A DNA stretch of 64,000 bases from Schistosoma mansoni (Eukaryota; Platyhelminthes; Trematoda; Strigeidida; Schistosomatidae): contig NC_031502.1 in NCBI RefSeq assembly GCF_000237925.1, positions 48,213,283-48,277,282 on the forward strand. Reading direction: 5' to 3'. Each line of letters begins with the position of its first letter. Position 1 is the stretch's first letter. The position numbers and the translations under genes were made by a program. Of this stretch, positions 11,796 through 24,599 are shown piece by piece. Below the pieces are notes generated by a model, which was not told the DNA's origin, did no database searches, and saw only the letters and a program-made list of their open reading frames with translations.

Positions 11796-11970
11796 TAGAA
11801 TCAGTAGCTAAGTGGGTAATGCGATGGCATTTGAAGCGAACGGTATTAGGTCCGAGTCCTTCATTAAAAATCAACTCTAAAATTCAGTTATATCCAGCTG
11901 ACGAGTCCCAAACAGGACGAAACGCGCAAAATGGATCCCACTGCTAGTCACATACCATCTATTCTATAGT
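11796..11970 (+). mobile_element. Sm-alpha-like SINE with hammerhead
   Basis: A tRNA-like head with A box TAGCTAAGTGG (11805-11815) and B box GGTCCGAGTCC (11849-11859, one mismatch from consensus) is followed by a hammerhead block closely matching the Sm-alpha type of schistosomes (CCAG, CTGACGA, GTCCCAAA, GGACGAAACGCGC) and by the downstream CCCACTGCTA box typical of that family. Confidence 0.75.
11892..11936 (+). ncRNA. Sm-alpha-type hammerhead, cleavage site lost
   Basis: Core CTGACGA at 11898-11904, stem II GTCC/GGAC, GAAA at 11919-11922 and stem I ATCCA/TGGAT all fit. The bases that should hold the GTC cleavage triplet after the CGCGC loop are A-rich (AAAA), so this copy keeps the catalytic core without a normal substrate site. 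Confidence 0.75.
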
Positions 11971-12546
11971 AACTGGTTGATTCTTTTGTTTAGAAATTCT
12001 TGTTAGAGATTTAATCAATTAAAGGTGAAGATATCAACCGTTGAATTTTTAATCTCATATACTAGAAAAATTGTATTCGTTGTAACGTCTGAATGTCTTC
12101 AGTTAGATTCTATATAAAGTTCCATATATATGCACTATTAAAAGGATTTAATTTGGATTTAAGATAATCTTCTCAATAAGGTCAGTTCTAAACAAAAATC
12201 ATCTTTAAAAGTTTGTAAAATTACCTTGTATATCGTTTGTTTCTTCAATAACTTTGTGTACTTAATAGTGTTAAAAGTTTATTACTTTTTTTCATTACAA
12301 CTCAGTTCAATTATATACATTTTTAATTAATTCAGTTAAGTATTTTGTTACCATCATATACATTGTCACTACATTAGATCATATGATATGGCTTAACGAA
12401 GAACGAAGATTATATATATATATATATATCATATACACATAACTATATGAATATGTTTTTAAAAGTTCATTGAGATCAATATATTTTTACTAATTAGAGG
12501 TTAATTAAAAAAGATGAATTTATCAAACCATTACTATGTTCGATCG
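11971..12546. other. AT-rich intergenic DNA
   Basis: No exon or known repeat seen apart from a (TA)n tract near 12410-12429. Confidence 0.5.
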
Positions 12547-14745
12547 CTGCTCTTACTTACTTACTTACACCTGCTACACCTCGTGGAGGAGCATAGGCCG
12601 CTCATCAGCACTCATCATTCAACTCTGTCCTGGGCAATCCTTTCCAGTTGCTATTCATCCTTTTCATGTCTGCTTCCAACTCTCGACGCAATGTGTTCTT
12701 TGATCTTCAACTTTTCCGTTCCCCTTTACTATTTCCAGTTACCGCTTGCCTCGTGATTCAGTTTGGTGATTTCCTCAATGAATGTCCTATACATTTTAAG
12801 CGTCTTTTCCTAAGTTCCTCTTCAGCTGCAAGCTCGTTTGTTCTCTCATAGTAGGTTGTTGGTGATGGTATCCGTTCAACAATGAACATTGATTATCCTG
12901 CGTAAACGATCTTTCAGGAATACTAGTACCTTTTCGATGATGATTGTGGTATTTCTAGAAGTTTTAGCTCCAAACAGCAGAACTGTCTTGACGTTGGTGT
13001 TGAAGATCATGACTTTGATATTGGTTGAAGGTTGTTTTGAGTTCCATATGTTCTTCAATTGTAGGAACGTGTACATTTCCACTTCCAAAGTTTCTCCATC
13101 AAGTGTGATTGGATTCGTATTCGCTGTGTTGTATTTCACGATCCTCATTATTCCATTATGTATGTTGAGGCTTACCAGTGTAGAGGCTTCTGCTGCACTG
13201 GTTGTCGTCATCTGCATTTGTTCGTGTGTATAGGATATAAGAACCAGGTCATCTGTCAAGTTCAAGTCGTTCAACTCCATCCAAACTGTCCATTGTATTC
13301 CCTGTTTCTCCTCACATGTGGAGGACTTCATAATCCCGTCAACCACCTTAAGAAAGAGAAAGGGCGAGAGATAGTAAGCAGCCTTATTTGAAACGGTCCT
13401 CACTTCGAATGCATTTGTGAGTTGTCCTCCATGCACGACTTTGCAGTGTAGTTTGTCGTATGAATTCCGTATGATGTTTACAACCATATAATCTACACCA
13501 TAGTGTGGAAGATGGACCTTTTGACCATACTGTCAGATGCTATCTCATAGTTAAGGAATTCGAGGTATTAGGACGAATTCCTTTCAATCGATTGTTCAAC
13601 AATAATCCGTAGTGTCACCATTTGGTTTGTGCACGACCGATCCTTACGGAGTCTAGCCTCTTAATCTCGAAGCTGAGCGTCTACTAAATCTCTCATCCGG
13701 TTCGACAGCACTGTTGAAAACGTTTCCCGGTACTGACAGTAGTTTAATTCTTTAGTAGGCCTTATATTTGCCCAGATCTCTTTTCTTCGGTACGTTGGTG
13801 AGGTGTCCCTTTTACCAGTACGTCAGCAATTGTCCTTCCTCCCAAACCTCCTGCATAGAACGTAGAGCGTTGTTGCAGTCACTTCCATACCTGACTTCAT
13901 TGGTTCAGCTTGTACGGTTTTAGGTCCTGCTGCTTTCCTACTCTTCAGTTGTTGATGGAGTGACAGATAATGGGAAGGTCCGTTTGTGCTGCTTCGATGT
14001 TCGGTGGATTCAATGGAACTGATCGATTCAAGAGTACTTTGAAGTATTAAACCCATCTGTTCCTCTGTCCTTGAATCTCCGTGATTGTCTTTCCTCCTTT
14101 GTCCTTGAGCAGTCTCTCTGACTCACTATATTTCCCAGATAGTATTCTTGCATCGTGTTCGATACAGATCGTTGCATATTGCCCTTCTCTTGCATCATTT
14201 TTTTGCTGTCACTGCTACATTTTCTACGTACTTTTGCTTGGCATCTCTAATGCTCCTCTTCACTTGCTTCTTTGCTTTCATTCTGTGCCTAGACTTTCTC
14301 GGCTCTTGCTCGACTGTTGTTAATTGCTGTCTACTTGGTCTTTTTTTCTTGAGACTTGTCCAAAGTATTGATAGATATATATTCCTTGTGATGATGCTTG
14401 TTACATCCCAGAACCTCCTGAGCTCGTTGAACTTAGTGCACCTTGTGATTTCTTCCCAGTTGTCTTCGCATAACATGTCTCTCCTCTTTAACTGGACTTT
14501 GTATAACCTGAAACGTGTTGTTGAGTTGTATCATGAATTCGTTGAATTTGTCAGTATGTCGAAGGAAGGCTGTATTGAACCTTTGTAATACTGTTTCCCC
14601 AGTTGTCCAGTGTCTCCTTAGCTTCAGTTTCATGTTGGCAACCACCAGTTTTTGTGGTGATCTGAAGGTATGTCATCTCCTCTCCTAGTTCTCACGTCTT
14701 CTCTTGACCTTCCTATTTGTTTATGGATGCAAATATGATTGATCT
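12547..14745 (-). mobile_element. Defective RTE LINE (SR2-like family), copy A
   Basis: Reading leftwards: endonuclease-RT linker (14645-14433, KLRRHWTTGETVLQRFNTAF), more linker (14476-14195), RT fingers (14056-13823, RKAAGPKTVQAEPMKSGMEV), then RT palm and C-terminal part in a 203-codon open stretch (13487-12876) with IIRNSYDKLHCKVVHGGQL and [14 protein letters not shown]. It ends in a (TAAG)n tail near 12555-12568. The endonuclease domain is missing and the frame is broken several times; the RT catalytic stretch reads LTDDLV rather than an [FY]xDD box. It shares family with the plus-strand copies at 24.6-29.4 and 38.2-41.2 kb. The SR2/SjR2 link is from recall, not a search. Confidence 0.8.
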
Positions 14746-16049
14746 GATCAGTACTACTAATCGTCAAATCATTATTACCAAAGGAATATTTCTTATTGTT
14801 AGTTATATTTATACCTTAAAGTGTTGGAAAGTTTAGCTGGGTTTTCTGTTGTGACTTTATAAAAAGAAGTCCGTTGCCAATTTGTTATGTTTTTATGTTC
14901 GGCTGTTTATCACGTGAACTATCTACCAATCGAAATACGACTTATCTAATCTTAACACTGTGCCAAACTAATGACTTCGACCAGTATGAGCAGTCTAGCG
15001 TCCTTATTGGTTCCTTGTCCGCCTAGCCCTTCCAATTGAGTCCAGAAAACCAATTACAGCTTCAGCTATGCGAATCATTTATTTCAAACATACTCGGTTT
15101 ATATACCAGACAGACAGACGGCATCACAGCATCAAATAGAAAATAATATTTGTACAAGATCAAGCCAAGAAGTGGCTGTGAACGTGGGAGACAATAATCA
15201 ATAAAGTGAGTATAATTTAGGGACATTAAATCGTATAATAATAATCCATAGATCAAAATGAAGCTTATAATAAGATGAATATAGATATACACAATCTATT
15301 TACTCAATAGTTAAACAATAAGAATATATATAGAATAATAGGTCATAAGAGTTACTCGTACTTATGTCTTCACCAGGATAATATAACAGTTTCTAAGTGA
15401 AATAAGATATATTTAGAAAAATTCCTTATTCCATTATTTTTATTTAATTAGGAATTGTAAATATCTTTGATTCAATCTATTCACCAGTCATAATATAAAC
15501 AGATAGATGCATACCTACTTGTCAGAATAATTATCCTACTTAAATTAAAAACAAAACAAACTCAATTGACACCCGTATTGTATTGTTTAAATGATTATTG
15601 TCTTAAATTGGTTAGAAAAAATACCAATCAGAATGAAACAGTAAAAATATCAGATCAATAGTGAGTCTTTTGTGTGTATGTATATGTGTGTGGATGATAA
15701 CCATTACAGATGAGTCAGTTAGTGCATATCATCTATCTTGTATGTTCATTCATTTTAATTAATGATGTAGTTGTGCACAAAAAAAATAGACAGTTACATA
15801 GTTCAATATTCTTTTATTTTTTTTTCAATTTTAAAGTATTTCAAGAATGTAAAAATAGTTTATGAGCGTGTATCCATATATATAAATGCGCAATAAACAT
15901 TCTTAATGCTAAAGATTTATGAGAGAAAAGAAAAACTTAATTCAATAATTCATATTACAAATTTACATCAATATTGTTTAGTCAAAAAAAGATGAGAGAG
16001 TAAAGTTTATTATTATTTAGAGTAGATATAAAACACAACATAAAATATC
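14746..16049. other. Intergenic DNA, possible unclassified repeat
   Basis: Nothing codes convincingly. The segment 14960-15200 is less AT-rich than its surroundings and has the look of a dispersed repeat, but I could not assign it. The frame at 15292-15062 is low-complexity and probably chance. Confidence 0.35.
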
Positions 16050-16104
16050 TTCATAGTTGAAATCATTAGTTAATTGAAGCTAAACCACCATGGAGAACCT
16101 GGAA

Positions 16105-16150
16105 GCACTGGACGGCCGTCTCGTCCTATTATGGGACTCCTCAGCAGTGC
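16105..16150 (-). ncRNA. Hammerhead ribozyme motif with core mutation
   Basis: Stem I GCACTG/CAGTGC, core CTGAGGA, stem II GTCC/GGAC and cleavage triplet GTC are intact, but the invariant GAAA reads GAGA, which should abolish cleavage. Confidence 0.65.
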
Positions 16151-16317
16151 GCATCCGCGATCCTGCACTCGCAAGATTCGAACCCAGGATCTACCAGTCT
16201 CGCGCCAGAGCACTTAAACGATAGACCACTGAGCCGGCATCCAACGGTATTAATGTCTAACTTCAACCAATTCACGATGTTTGAGCAACCGTTCACCGTT
16301 CCTTGAGTTCTAGTGGG

Positions 16318-16517
16318 NNNNNNNNNNNNNNNNNNNNNNNNNNNNNNNNNNNNNNNNNNNNNNNNNNNNNNNNNNNNNNNNNNNNNNNNNNNNNNNNNNN
16401 NNNNNNNNNNNNNNNNNNNNNNNNNNNNNNNNNNNNNNNNNNNNNNNNNNNNNNNNNNNNNNNNNNNNNNNNNNNNNNNNNNNNNNNNNNNNNNNNNNNN
16501 NNNNNNNNNNNNNNNNN
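16318..16517. other. Assembly gap (200 N)
   Basis: Exactly 200 Ns, so probably a placeholder length. It lies inside an inverted-repeat element. Confidence 0.95.
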
Positions 16518-16610
16518 GCTTCCAGGTTCTCCATGGTGGTCCAGCTTCAATTGACTCATGACTTCAACTATGGAAATACTGAAATCTCCACAAAACCCCT
16601 TCTGATGTAA

Positions 16611-19600
16611 AAAAAATATTTCACAATGATCTTAGTTTCATATTACTCAAGTGAACGACACAATGTTGTCATGTATATATTGGATTTCCATTAAAGTTCT
16701 GTTTTGCTATTTATAGAAATGAGTCTTATACAGATCATTCAGTTATTAGCTTTTAAAGTAAAAATAGACAGTAGTCTAAATAAGTAGTTAATAAGCAAGG
16801 TCATGGATTAATGGGGTATGGAGCACACACACCAGAGAGAAGGATAATATAAGAATGCTCATCCAAATGGCATTGACTAGTTTTAGAATTATATCAATAA
16901 AAGTCATCAGTCAGTTTAGTTGATAAACGTTGGAAAAAAACCTAAAACTGAATGACTATTTTTATCTGGCAATCTATACATAAGAATAATATTATTCATT
17001 GGTTAATTGTATTACTACTTCAAATAAAATTGTAAAAAAATACATTTTTGATTGTTGCCTACTTTTTAAAATTAAAGATTATACAGAACATTCTGTACAT
17101 TTACAGTATTTTCAATACAATCAGAACTAATCATTATATGTGAAAATTATATTTGAAATAATCTCAGCCATTGAACTTTAAATAATTCCGTTTCGTCCAG
17201 CTAATTTCTTTATATTCGGCGCCCAATTTTTGTCAATCTATTCGTTCTAATCTTGACGAATATTCGTATAAATCAGAACTAATATTATCTACCTCTTCGA
17301 AGTCTATAAGTCATTCATTGTTTTGAAAATTTAAGACATTAAAAATCAAATGCAACGAGTGGTAGTTTTAAAAAGTGAAAACTGACTTGGATTTTGAACT
17401 CAACTGAAAACAAAAATGATATACTCGTGTTTTGATCTGATTTTGTTTTTTTTTCTAGCATTCTTTCCAAATCAACTTCTATCTTAGTCCTTCCATGTCA
17501 TGATTAATTATTTATATACTCTTGGATGCATTTGAGTATCTACATGTAAACTTATAAGTTTTAGTGGATATATGGAATTAGTTTACTTTTCTGTTACTAA
17601 ATATTCGATTGCAGTATCAAGATATTACTTCATGGAATCGTTCTGCTTACTGGGACTGATCTTTTCTATACAAACAATTCAGCATAACGAAAGATACTAA
17701 GAATCTATTATCACAATATATATATACCATTTATAGTGCAGATTTATTCCTGATTTGTATTTGTTCATATAGTTCTAAGTTGGACGTATTCATTTCGTGA
17801 CTAGAAAAAGTTTCTAGTTAAACTTTTCTCATTCATGATTGTTTTTTTTTAATGAAATTAACATCAAAATACACCTATCTACTGATCGATAAAATAAGAT
17901 ACAAGGTAATATATAGCTGACTTCGGTTATAAACAACCAACACATATCTAGTTTTAATGAAATGAAGGCACCTCAAAATCGATAAAGATATGAGTTGTGT
18001 AATCGATATGAAAATGTAAATTTACAATGATAATGATAGCAATAAAATCAGTGTAGACAAATGAGATAAAACAAATAAATATTCAAATTTTAAAATATGA
18101 GAGTAATATTTATTTCATATAATTGTGTAAACAATGCAGAGTCCTAATTGATGAAAGGATTTCAAAATGAAGTACTCTGACAATAGGGTATCAATATTCA
18201 CGTAGATTTAACCTCGATTCTGTAAGTCCATGAAGAGCATGTCTTATGAAGATTACTGACAAATAGGATCTTGGATACTGTTTAATATTAAAGGGATGAC
18301 GAATGGTGGAGATTTGTAGCTCAGGTGGATGATTTTAGTGGAGTTTTGTTCTCTGAGCTGGATAGTTTGGTCGTGGATCTTTCATTGTTATTTTGAACAA
18401 CATCATCAGTATCAACTTCAGATAGAAGTGAAGTGTTTGAATTTCTCCACACATGGCTCACAGCTTATCCTGTAGATCTCGAACAAAACTCCACCAGAAT
18501 GTTGAATATATAACAGCATATTTAATGGAGAAACACTCACGAACGTTATCATCAATCCATTAATCTTTGGTTATTTAAGTAAATATGTGCCTTCAAGTCA
18601 ATCAGAAGCCTAAAATACCGTTGCAAACTGAGGCTTCAATGTAAGCCATTCGTAGAAACTGAACATATTCAATCGTGTACTTCGTAAATATGTTCCGAAT
18701 TGACAAAAATCAACCATAAAGGTATTGTAACTATTGAAAATCGTTAAACAGTGGACAGTGACATAATCTATCTACAAAATTTTTTATTGAGAACAGGATT
18801 TATTGTCTTTACTATGTGAAAACCTAAACAGTATGATCTGACTACAATAATTTATTAGGGAAATATTCAGAAATATTTGTTTGTTTTTAAGTTAGAATAG
18901 TTCTTTAACTAATAAGAAACATAGTGTTCCTCTGCAATTCCAAATTCATGTAGCAATACTTTCTTTTTAAATATACTGAATCATTTTCGGCTCTGAAGTT
19001 CGTGAAACTATCAAAAGAAAAAGATGTTGGTTCAGTGGATTAGGCAAGTATTTCGCACAATGATTACATATATTAACCAATGATTTACCTTAGTGTATCG
19101 AAGATCGTTCTGTTATTATTAAATGGTTTACGTCATGTGCACCTAATTTAGAGTTTTATATATTGAGAGGTAATCGATAATGTTAAACATGTTAATAGTG
19201 ATACCAAGGCATTTAGCATAGTACTTGGTTGATAAATTCAATCAGCAATGAAAATAGTACAGCATTATGATATTTATTACTAACACTAATAAAAAGGGTT
19301 CCAATTAAACCTGTGAAAACGTCAACACTGAGTTGGAGTTAGGTTCACCTGACGAGTACAAATTTGGATGAAAAGTGCACCTTGTATTTCACCATTAGCC
19401 ACAATCTTTCCATTCTATAAATAGTTTCTACCATTTAAAGATCAATCCATTTGTACAAGAGATTAGTCTCAACTGATTATGAAGACCATTGACTAACATA
19501 TAATGATTCCAATTTAAATCTATGACGGGTCAGTAGATTATTCAAGAGTTTTAAGTACATCTATGTGTTTAATATTTCAGTGAATATGTAATCAAGTTCA

Positions 19601-20828
19601 ATCAAATATTTTTACCATTAATGTCTAAGAAAAACGAGAATAAATTCAGCAGAATAATCGCTAAAAGCATTCATTATTGAGGAAATTTAACGACTCTGAA
19701 AATAACCTTATGGAAACTAAGACAAAATTTAACCAGTTAAGATGCAAGATGTACTGATGAATAAATTGCCACGTAAATAGCCAAATGCATTAAGCTTAGG
19801 AGTTGTTGTTTGAATGAGAAAACGCTCTGTAGACATAATGATGGATACTCATCCAGATAGTTTTATTTAATTTTCAATTTTAAGAGCCTATAATCCACTT
19901 TAAAAAATTTACGCATCACATTGTAAACATTTTGATTCTTCATGTTTCTCACAACTTTTTCCCACAGAAAATGATTACTTTCTTATCTTCATTATAAAGA
20001 CTGCGAAATTCCATCTCTGCTCTTCAGTTCTATTATGTTTATCAATTTTAAGCGTTTTATTTACTGAGAATTGTCAAGCGTAGTTTATTTCTTACGTATT
20101 ACTTAATGAGATACGAGAAACCAGCCATTGTGTTTTGAATTTTGCGCAAAATCTGATAGGTGCTATCATAATTCCGATTGGTTTGTCTGTAAAGTATACT
20201 TCCATCCAATAATTGATGAATTAATACTTTACAATTGATAAACAGTGTTACTTAGTTTTCACCATGGACTCAACTGAAATCAAGGAAAGATTAAACGACT
20301 GTTGTATTATCAATTGAAACTCTTCAAATAGTGTTTACTCACATCACCATGTGAAATTGAAGTTGAAACCTTCATACCTTGATACCAACACAGTATGCTG
20401 GTTTCTAATGCATTGGCTATTTTTTGATACATCAAACATTTCCATCATATGTTATTTATCAAAGTTGAGAATATTTTAGTTACTTTTTATTCGGTACAAA
20501 GTATGGATGATAGATGTAATAGTTTTAGTAACTGAAACAGACTACCTGAAAAAAACCCTCGGAATAATGATGTTTTGGACAGTATTTTGTTGTTCAATCA
20601 CTGCTAATACTAACTTTAAGTAATAACGAAAATATAAAAGTGTATCGAAATAGGATTGAAAAGGTGCAATTCATTCAATAAACTCATAGACAATTATTTA
20701 GGAAAGGATAATTTACCTTGAATGAATACAATATCATAGAATTGATGTGAACAGCGAAACAGGAAACCCTAACAAACTACGGATGCTATTTTCGGGGACG
20801 TTATTTCATTTAATTCGAAGCTTGTAAA
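16611..20828. other. Long gene-poor AT-rich region
   Basis: About 4.2 kb with no supported exon. Around 18330-18500 the words GGAGTTTTGTTC and GAACAAAACTCC form the ends of an imperfect inverted repeat, suggesting a small unclassified element. No other structure recognised. Confidence 0.4.
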
Positions 20829-21281
20829 ACTGTGACATTTACTTTTGTCCCTAGTCTATTCTACAGATCATAAGCTTTCGTTTGATGTGTGATTCACTAC
20901 CATAGCCTTTTCTGTTCCAAAGCTATTGTAATCTAGACGTAATCTTTTGTACTCTATTTTCTACTCTAATCCCCCAGTTTTGGAAATAATTGTATTTTCC
21001 TAATTATTGTACATTGCGGCCAGGTTACTCATCTATTTATTCATGTATCTTTTTACACTAATCTGAATTCGGGTACTAGATCGGGATTGGAATAAAGCGA
21101 GTAGTGTTCCAGTTATCTTGTCTTCTCACTCTCGCGTGCTTGTCAGCCAATCAGGGATAGAATAGTTCTCGTCTCTTTACTTCCACTTCAAACTCACGCA
21201 TACTAGCCTCAAGGTTAGGCCAGTCAGCCTATCGCGTCAAGGTCTTATTCTACATTTGACAAGTTACCCTCGGCACGAAAA
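20829..21281 (+). mobile_element. Candidate solo LTR
   Basis: A less AT-rich block begins TGTGACATTTAC, has GGAATAAAGCG (poly(A)-signal-like) near 21090, and ends GTTACCCTCGGCACGAAA. That ending resembles the 3' end of the gypsy LTR at 43.1 kb (GTTACCTTAAGGCACGAAA). I found no flanking target duplication, so both the borders and the call are tentative. Confidence 0.3.
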
Positions 21282-23110
21282 TGGGTAGAAAGATCAAGAA
21301 CGTAACAAGAATATTAACAGTAGATAATATTATTATAAATGAAATGAGTATGGGTTCATAATTTGTTAAATAAGAAGCACAAAATCAATAGGCATTAAAT
21401 TATTTCTTTAATTTTAATTTAATTCACTTTGATATTTAGACATAGATACATTTATTCAGCTATGAGGCATAATTTTTCGTGTCATTTATGATAGTTACTA
21501 ATCTATTAGTTAAATATGAGTTGTTGAAGCTGTGTTAGGCATACACAAACTTGCAATCAACTCATGAGTAATGAAAAAAAATATATGTAATCATTTTTAA
21601 TGGGGTATGTCCATGAAATGTTATACTCTTAGCAATTCATTTATTTCCGAAGTTGATATCACGACCATACATCAATAGATACTGCTGAAGAATTAGACAT
21701 AACAGTTAATCCATAAATCTCATATATTTCAAAATCTTTTCAGTAATAGTACAAATATAATATTGAAATAGCTTTCTTTAAGAAAAACAGGATTTTCCAT
21801 AAACTTCAAGTCTTATATTACGGTTCACCTTTTCCTAATTTGGGTTAGTTAGCCGGATGTACTTACCCTAACCAGTGTATTGATGTTTCCACATGGAATT
21901 ATTCAAGCTTATTTATTATTACCTTAAACACCAGGATATTGTTCTATTAAGATACATAATTATGTTAAGCCATCAACGAGAATGATATTTATCACTAACA
22001 GTAAGGGTTTTTACTTTCCTGTTGTTGATATTAAAAGCTTTGATAAATATGTATCCAGATGATGAGTTTCAAGTAGAATGAAACGTATTTTTTTGAATTT
22101 CACTTCTAACCACTCTCTAAAAACCTACAAACAACTTGTAAAGTTCGGTACTTATTCAAGGATGTCATATAACATCAGAAACTAGGTAAATCTGATGATG
22201 AATATATCAAAAACAGATAAGTAACAACATAATTTACATGGACCAATGCTATAGAATGTTTTTAAAAAAGGCTGATACTAACTACACAATACAATTAACA
22301 GTTTACTACTTTCGTGAGATAATGTTAACACACACAAAATATACGTGCCGCCTACTGTTTTTAATTATGTGGATTGTAAGTTATGAATAGGTGATTATGA
22401 AGTGATTTCTTTATGTACATACTATATATTGATCAGAGAAATGACGGATGATATTTCTAAAGAAAAAGTAAACAAAAATACACGTTTAGGACCGATATTT
22501 ATTGATCTGTTTAACTCATTAGTGATCGTGCTCAATCAATAAGTTGTATGAATAGTAGTTACTGAAAATACATATATTTTATAATTAGTTAGTTAAATAA
22601 ACTGGAAAACGATTGGTAATTGTAGGGTTTTGTTTCTTCAACAATACACAATTTAATATGTTCATTATGTAATAATGATTTCATTCTGTTACATGAACAC
22701 CTTTTATTTAAGAATAATTCAAGCAAACAAAGAACCATTAACACTATAAAGTTTACAGAGCAGAAAATAAGAGAGAAAAATGGATACACAAACCAAAATG
22801 ATCATAACAACAGTAGTCAAGAAAACTAGAACAAAAAGTTAGAGTGGATAAGCTACAACATGCAAACGAAAGACATTAGAAGATAAAGAGTAAGAAATTT
22901 ATATCCATCACCGATACCGTTCATAAGCCATATCAGTTAACTTGACCAAAAACTAATCACATTAGTATTTCGCTCATCAACTATGAATACTACAACACCT
23001 TACTGGATGTAAATCAACATTATGAATTGATACTATGTTTTAGTTTAACGACTCTTAATAGTATTAAGCAATAAAAAGAGATTTTTCTACATTTAGCTAA
23101 GTTATCTTTA
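21282..23110. other. Gene-poor AT-rich region
   Basis: No supported gene, RNA or classified repeat. The minus-strand frame at 22789-22589 is low-complexity and looks fortuitous. Confidence 0.4.
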
Positions 23111-23433
23111 TCGGAAGGGGTTTTTGTGGATATTTAGTATTTTCATAGTTGAAAGCGTGAGTCAATTGAAGCTAGACCACCAGGGAAAANNNNNNNNNNN
23201 NNNNNNNNNNNNNNNNNNNNNNNNNNNNNNNNNNNNNNNNNNNNNNNNNNNNNNNNNNNNNNNNNNNNNNNNNNNNNNNNNNNNNNNNNNNNNNNNNNNN
23301 NNNNNNNNNNNNNNNNNNNNNNNNNNNNNNNNNNNNNNNNNNNNNNNNNNNNNNNNNNNNNNNNNNNNNNNNNNNNNNNNNNNNNNNNNTTTTCCCTGGT
23401 GGTCTAGCTTCAATTGACTTACGCTTTTAACTA
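23111..23433. mobile_element. Inverted hammerhead-SINE-family element with gap and 13 bp target duplication
   Basis: Flanked by TAAGTTATCTTTA at 23098-23110 and 23434-23446. The arms next to the gap are exact inverted copies (GTCAATTGAAGCTAGACCAC on the left, its complement on the right) and match the tail of the 4951 element, so it belongs to that SINE family. The ribozyme part, if present, is hidden by 200 Ns. Confidence 0.7.
23190..23389. other. Assembly gap (200 N)
   Basis: A placeholder of exactly 200 Ns whose two edges are reverse complements of each other (GGGAAAA and TTTTCCC). Confidence 0.95.
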
Positions 23434-24599
23434 TAAGTTATCTTTACATAAAGTTAGCCTTGTTTGCGCATTTATTTCACAACAGACAAACAATATTTGG
23501 GAAAATATGAGCTTACATACTTTCAGTTTATATATAGACCCCAATTTCAAGAGGTATGCTTCACACTTATATATATATATATATATATATATACATGCTT
23601 AGAGTGATATTTAATACTTTCATACGACATTAACAACAACTAATCACTTTCTTATTTACTAGTTACATGAAAAATATTTTGTCGTGAGATTAGTTTTAAG
23701 AATTATAGTAGACAAATTATTCACTATGGAAGAAAAGATGGTCTTAGTTTATATCTATAAGTAAAATATTATAGATCTGATCACTGAAAGAACCAATCAA
23801 TTTTATCCAAATATTGACTACGTACCTAGTGACTATACAATATAAACATCAATAATTATCGGAACAGATTATAACACCACTCGTTTGAAATATTTGTTGA
23901 CCTCTCAGCTTTGTTTTTAAAGTCTTTATCAGTAGTGTTTCTAATATACTAGTAATACCTTAGTTGTTTAGACCAATCACTTTTGGAAGAAATAGGTAAC
24001 GTTGGAAATGTTCAAGCTGGTTATTCGGTAGTTTAAAATCATATGAAAAGTATCTATATCTATTATCTTAGAAATATCAATAACACTTTGTCTAATATTG
24101 ATGTATCTTTATGTTCATAAAAAATCATGTATTTCACACCTGCTTTGCTCAAAAAACTTGAACATTGTTTAAATGAGCTGAGTACATCGCTTAGTGTCAG
24201 ACGAGCTGACACCTACAGTAACAAGTTATTATGGATGGCAGAAAGAATTGATAACCATTCATACTTATCGCTATTAATTGTTAATCTAACTTAACGGCAT
24301 CGAAGGAGTTTACTGATCCAACTCGACGACAATAGATTTAGAAAAATTTATGCTTAATAAAGTGAATAATCTCCAACAACATAATGATCAACAGGAAACT
24401 ACAAAATAAATAGATCTGGCGTTTGATTTCTCCACACGTGTCAGGCTACCGTCTACTACAGTATATGAAGCTAGCTGAAATGCGACTACACATTAAAAAC
24501 AGCTATATTCTACTAAAACAAAGCAAATGATCTAAGTGACATACCACTAACTATATGTTTGGTCATTTTTTCAATCGAATTAAAAAAAAATTATAATGG
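23434..24599. other. AT-rich intergenic DNA
   Basis: Contains a (TA)n tract at about 23566-23593. No gene recognised. Confidence 0.4.

Larger units (their letters stand above)
16050..16610 (-). mobile_element. Inverted hammerhead SINE containing an assembly gap
   Basis: Same design as the 4951-5324 element. The left end (from 16071) and right end (to 16554) are inverted copies of the tail around GAACCTGGAAGC. The minus strand has a tRNA-like head (B box GGGTTCGAATC near 16175) and a hammerhead at 16150-16105. The right arm is largely hidden by 200 Ns at 16318-16517. I did not find a clean target duplication. Confidence 0.7.

Noticed and set aside
12889-13391. Plus-strand frames of 114 and 77 codons
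   Set aside because: Antisense of the minus-strand LINE reverse transcriptase.
14148-14588. Plus-strand frame of 146 codons with hydrophobic residues
   Set aside because: Antisense of the LINE linker region; the sense strand gives the conserved peptide.
15062-15292. Minus-strand frame rich in Tyr, Ile and Leu
   Set aside because: Composition reflects AT-rich DNA; no splice context or domain.
16293-16561. Four overlapping open frames around 16.3-16.6 kb
   Set aside because: They consist almost entirely of Ns; only the gap is real.
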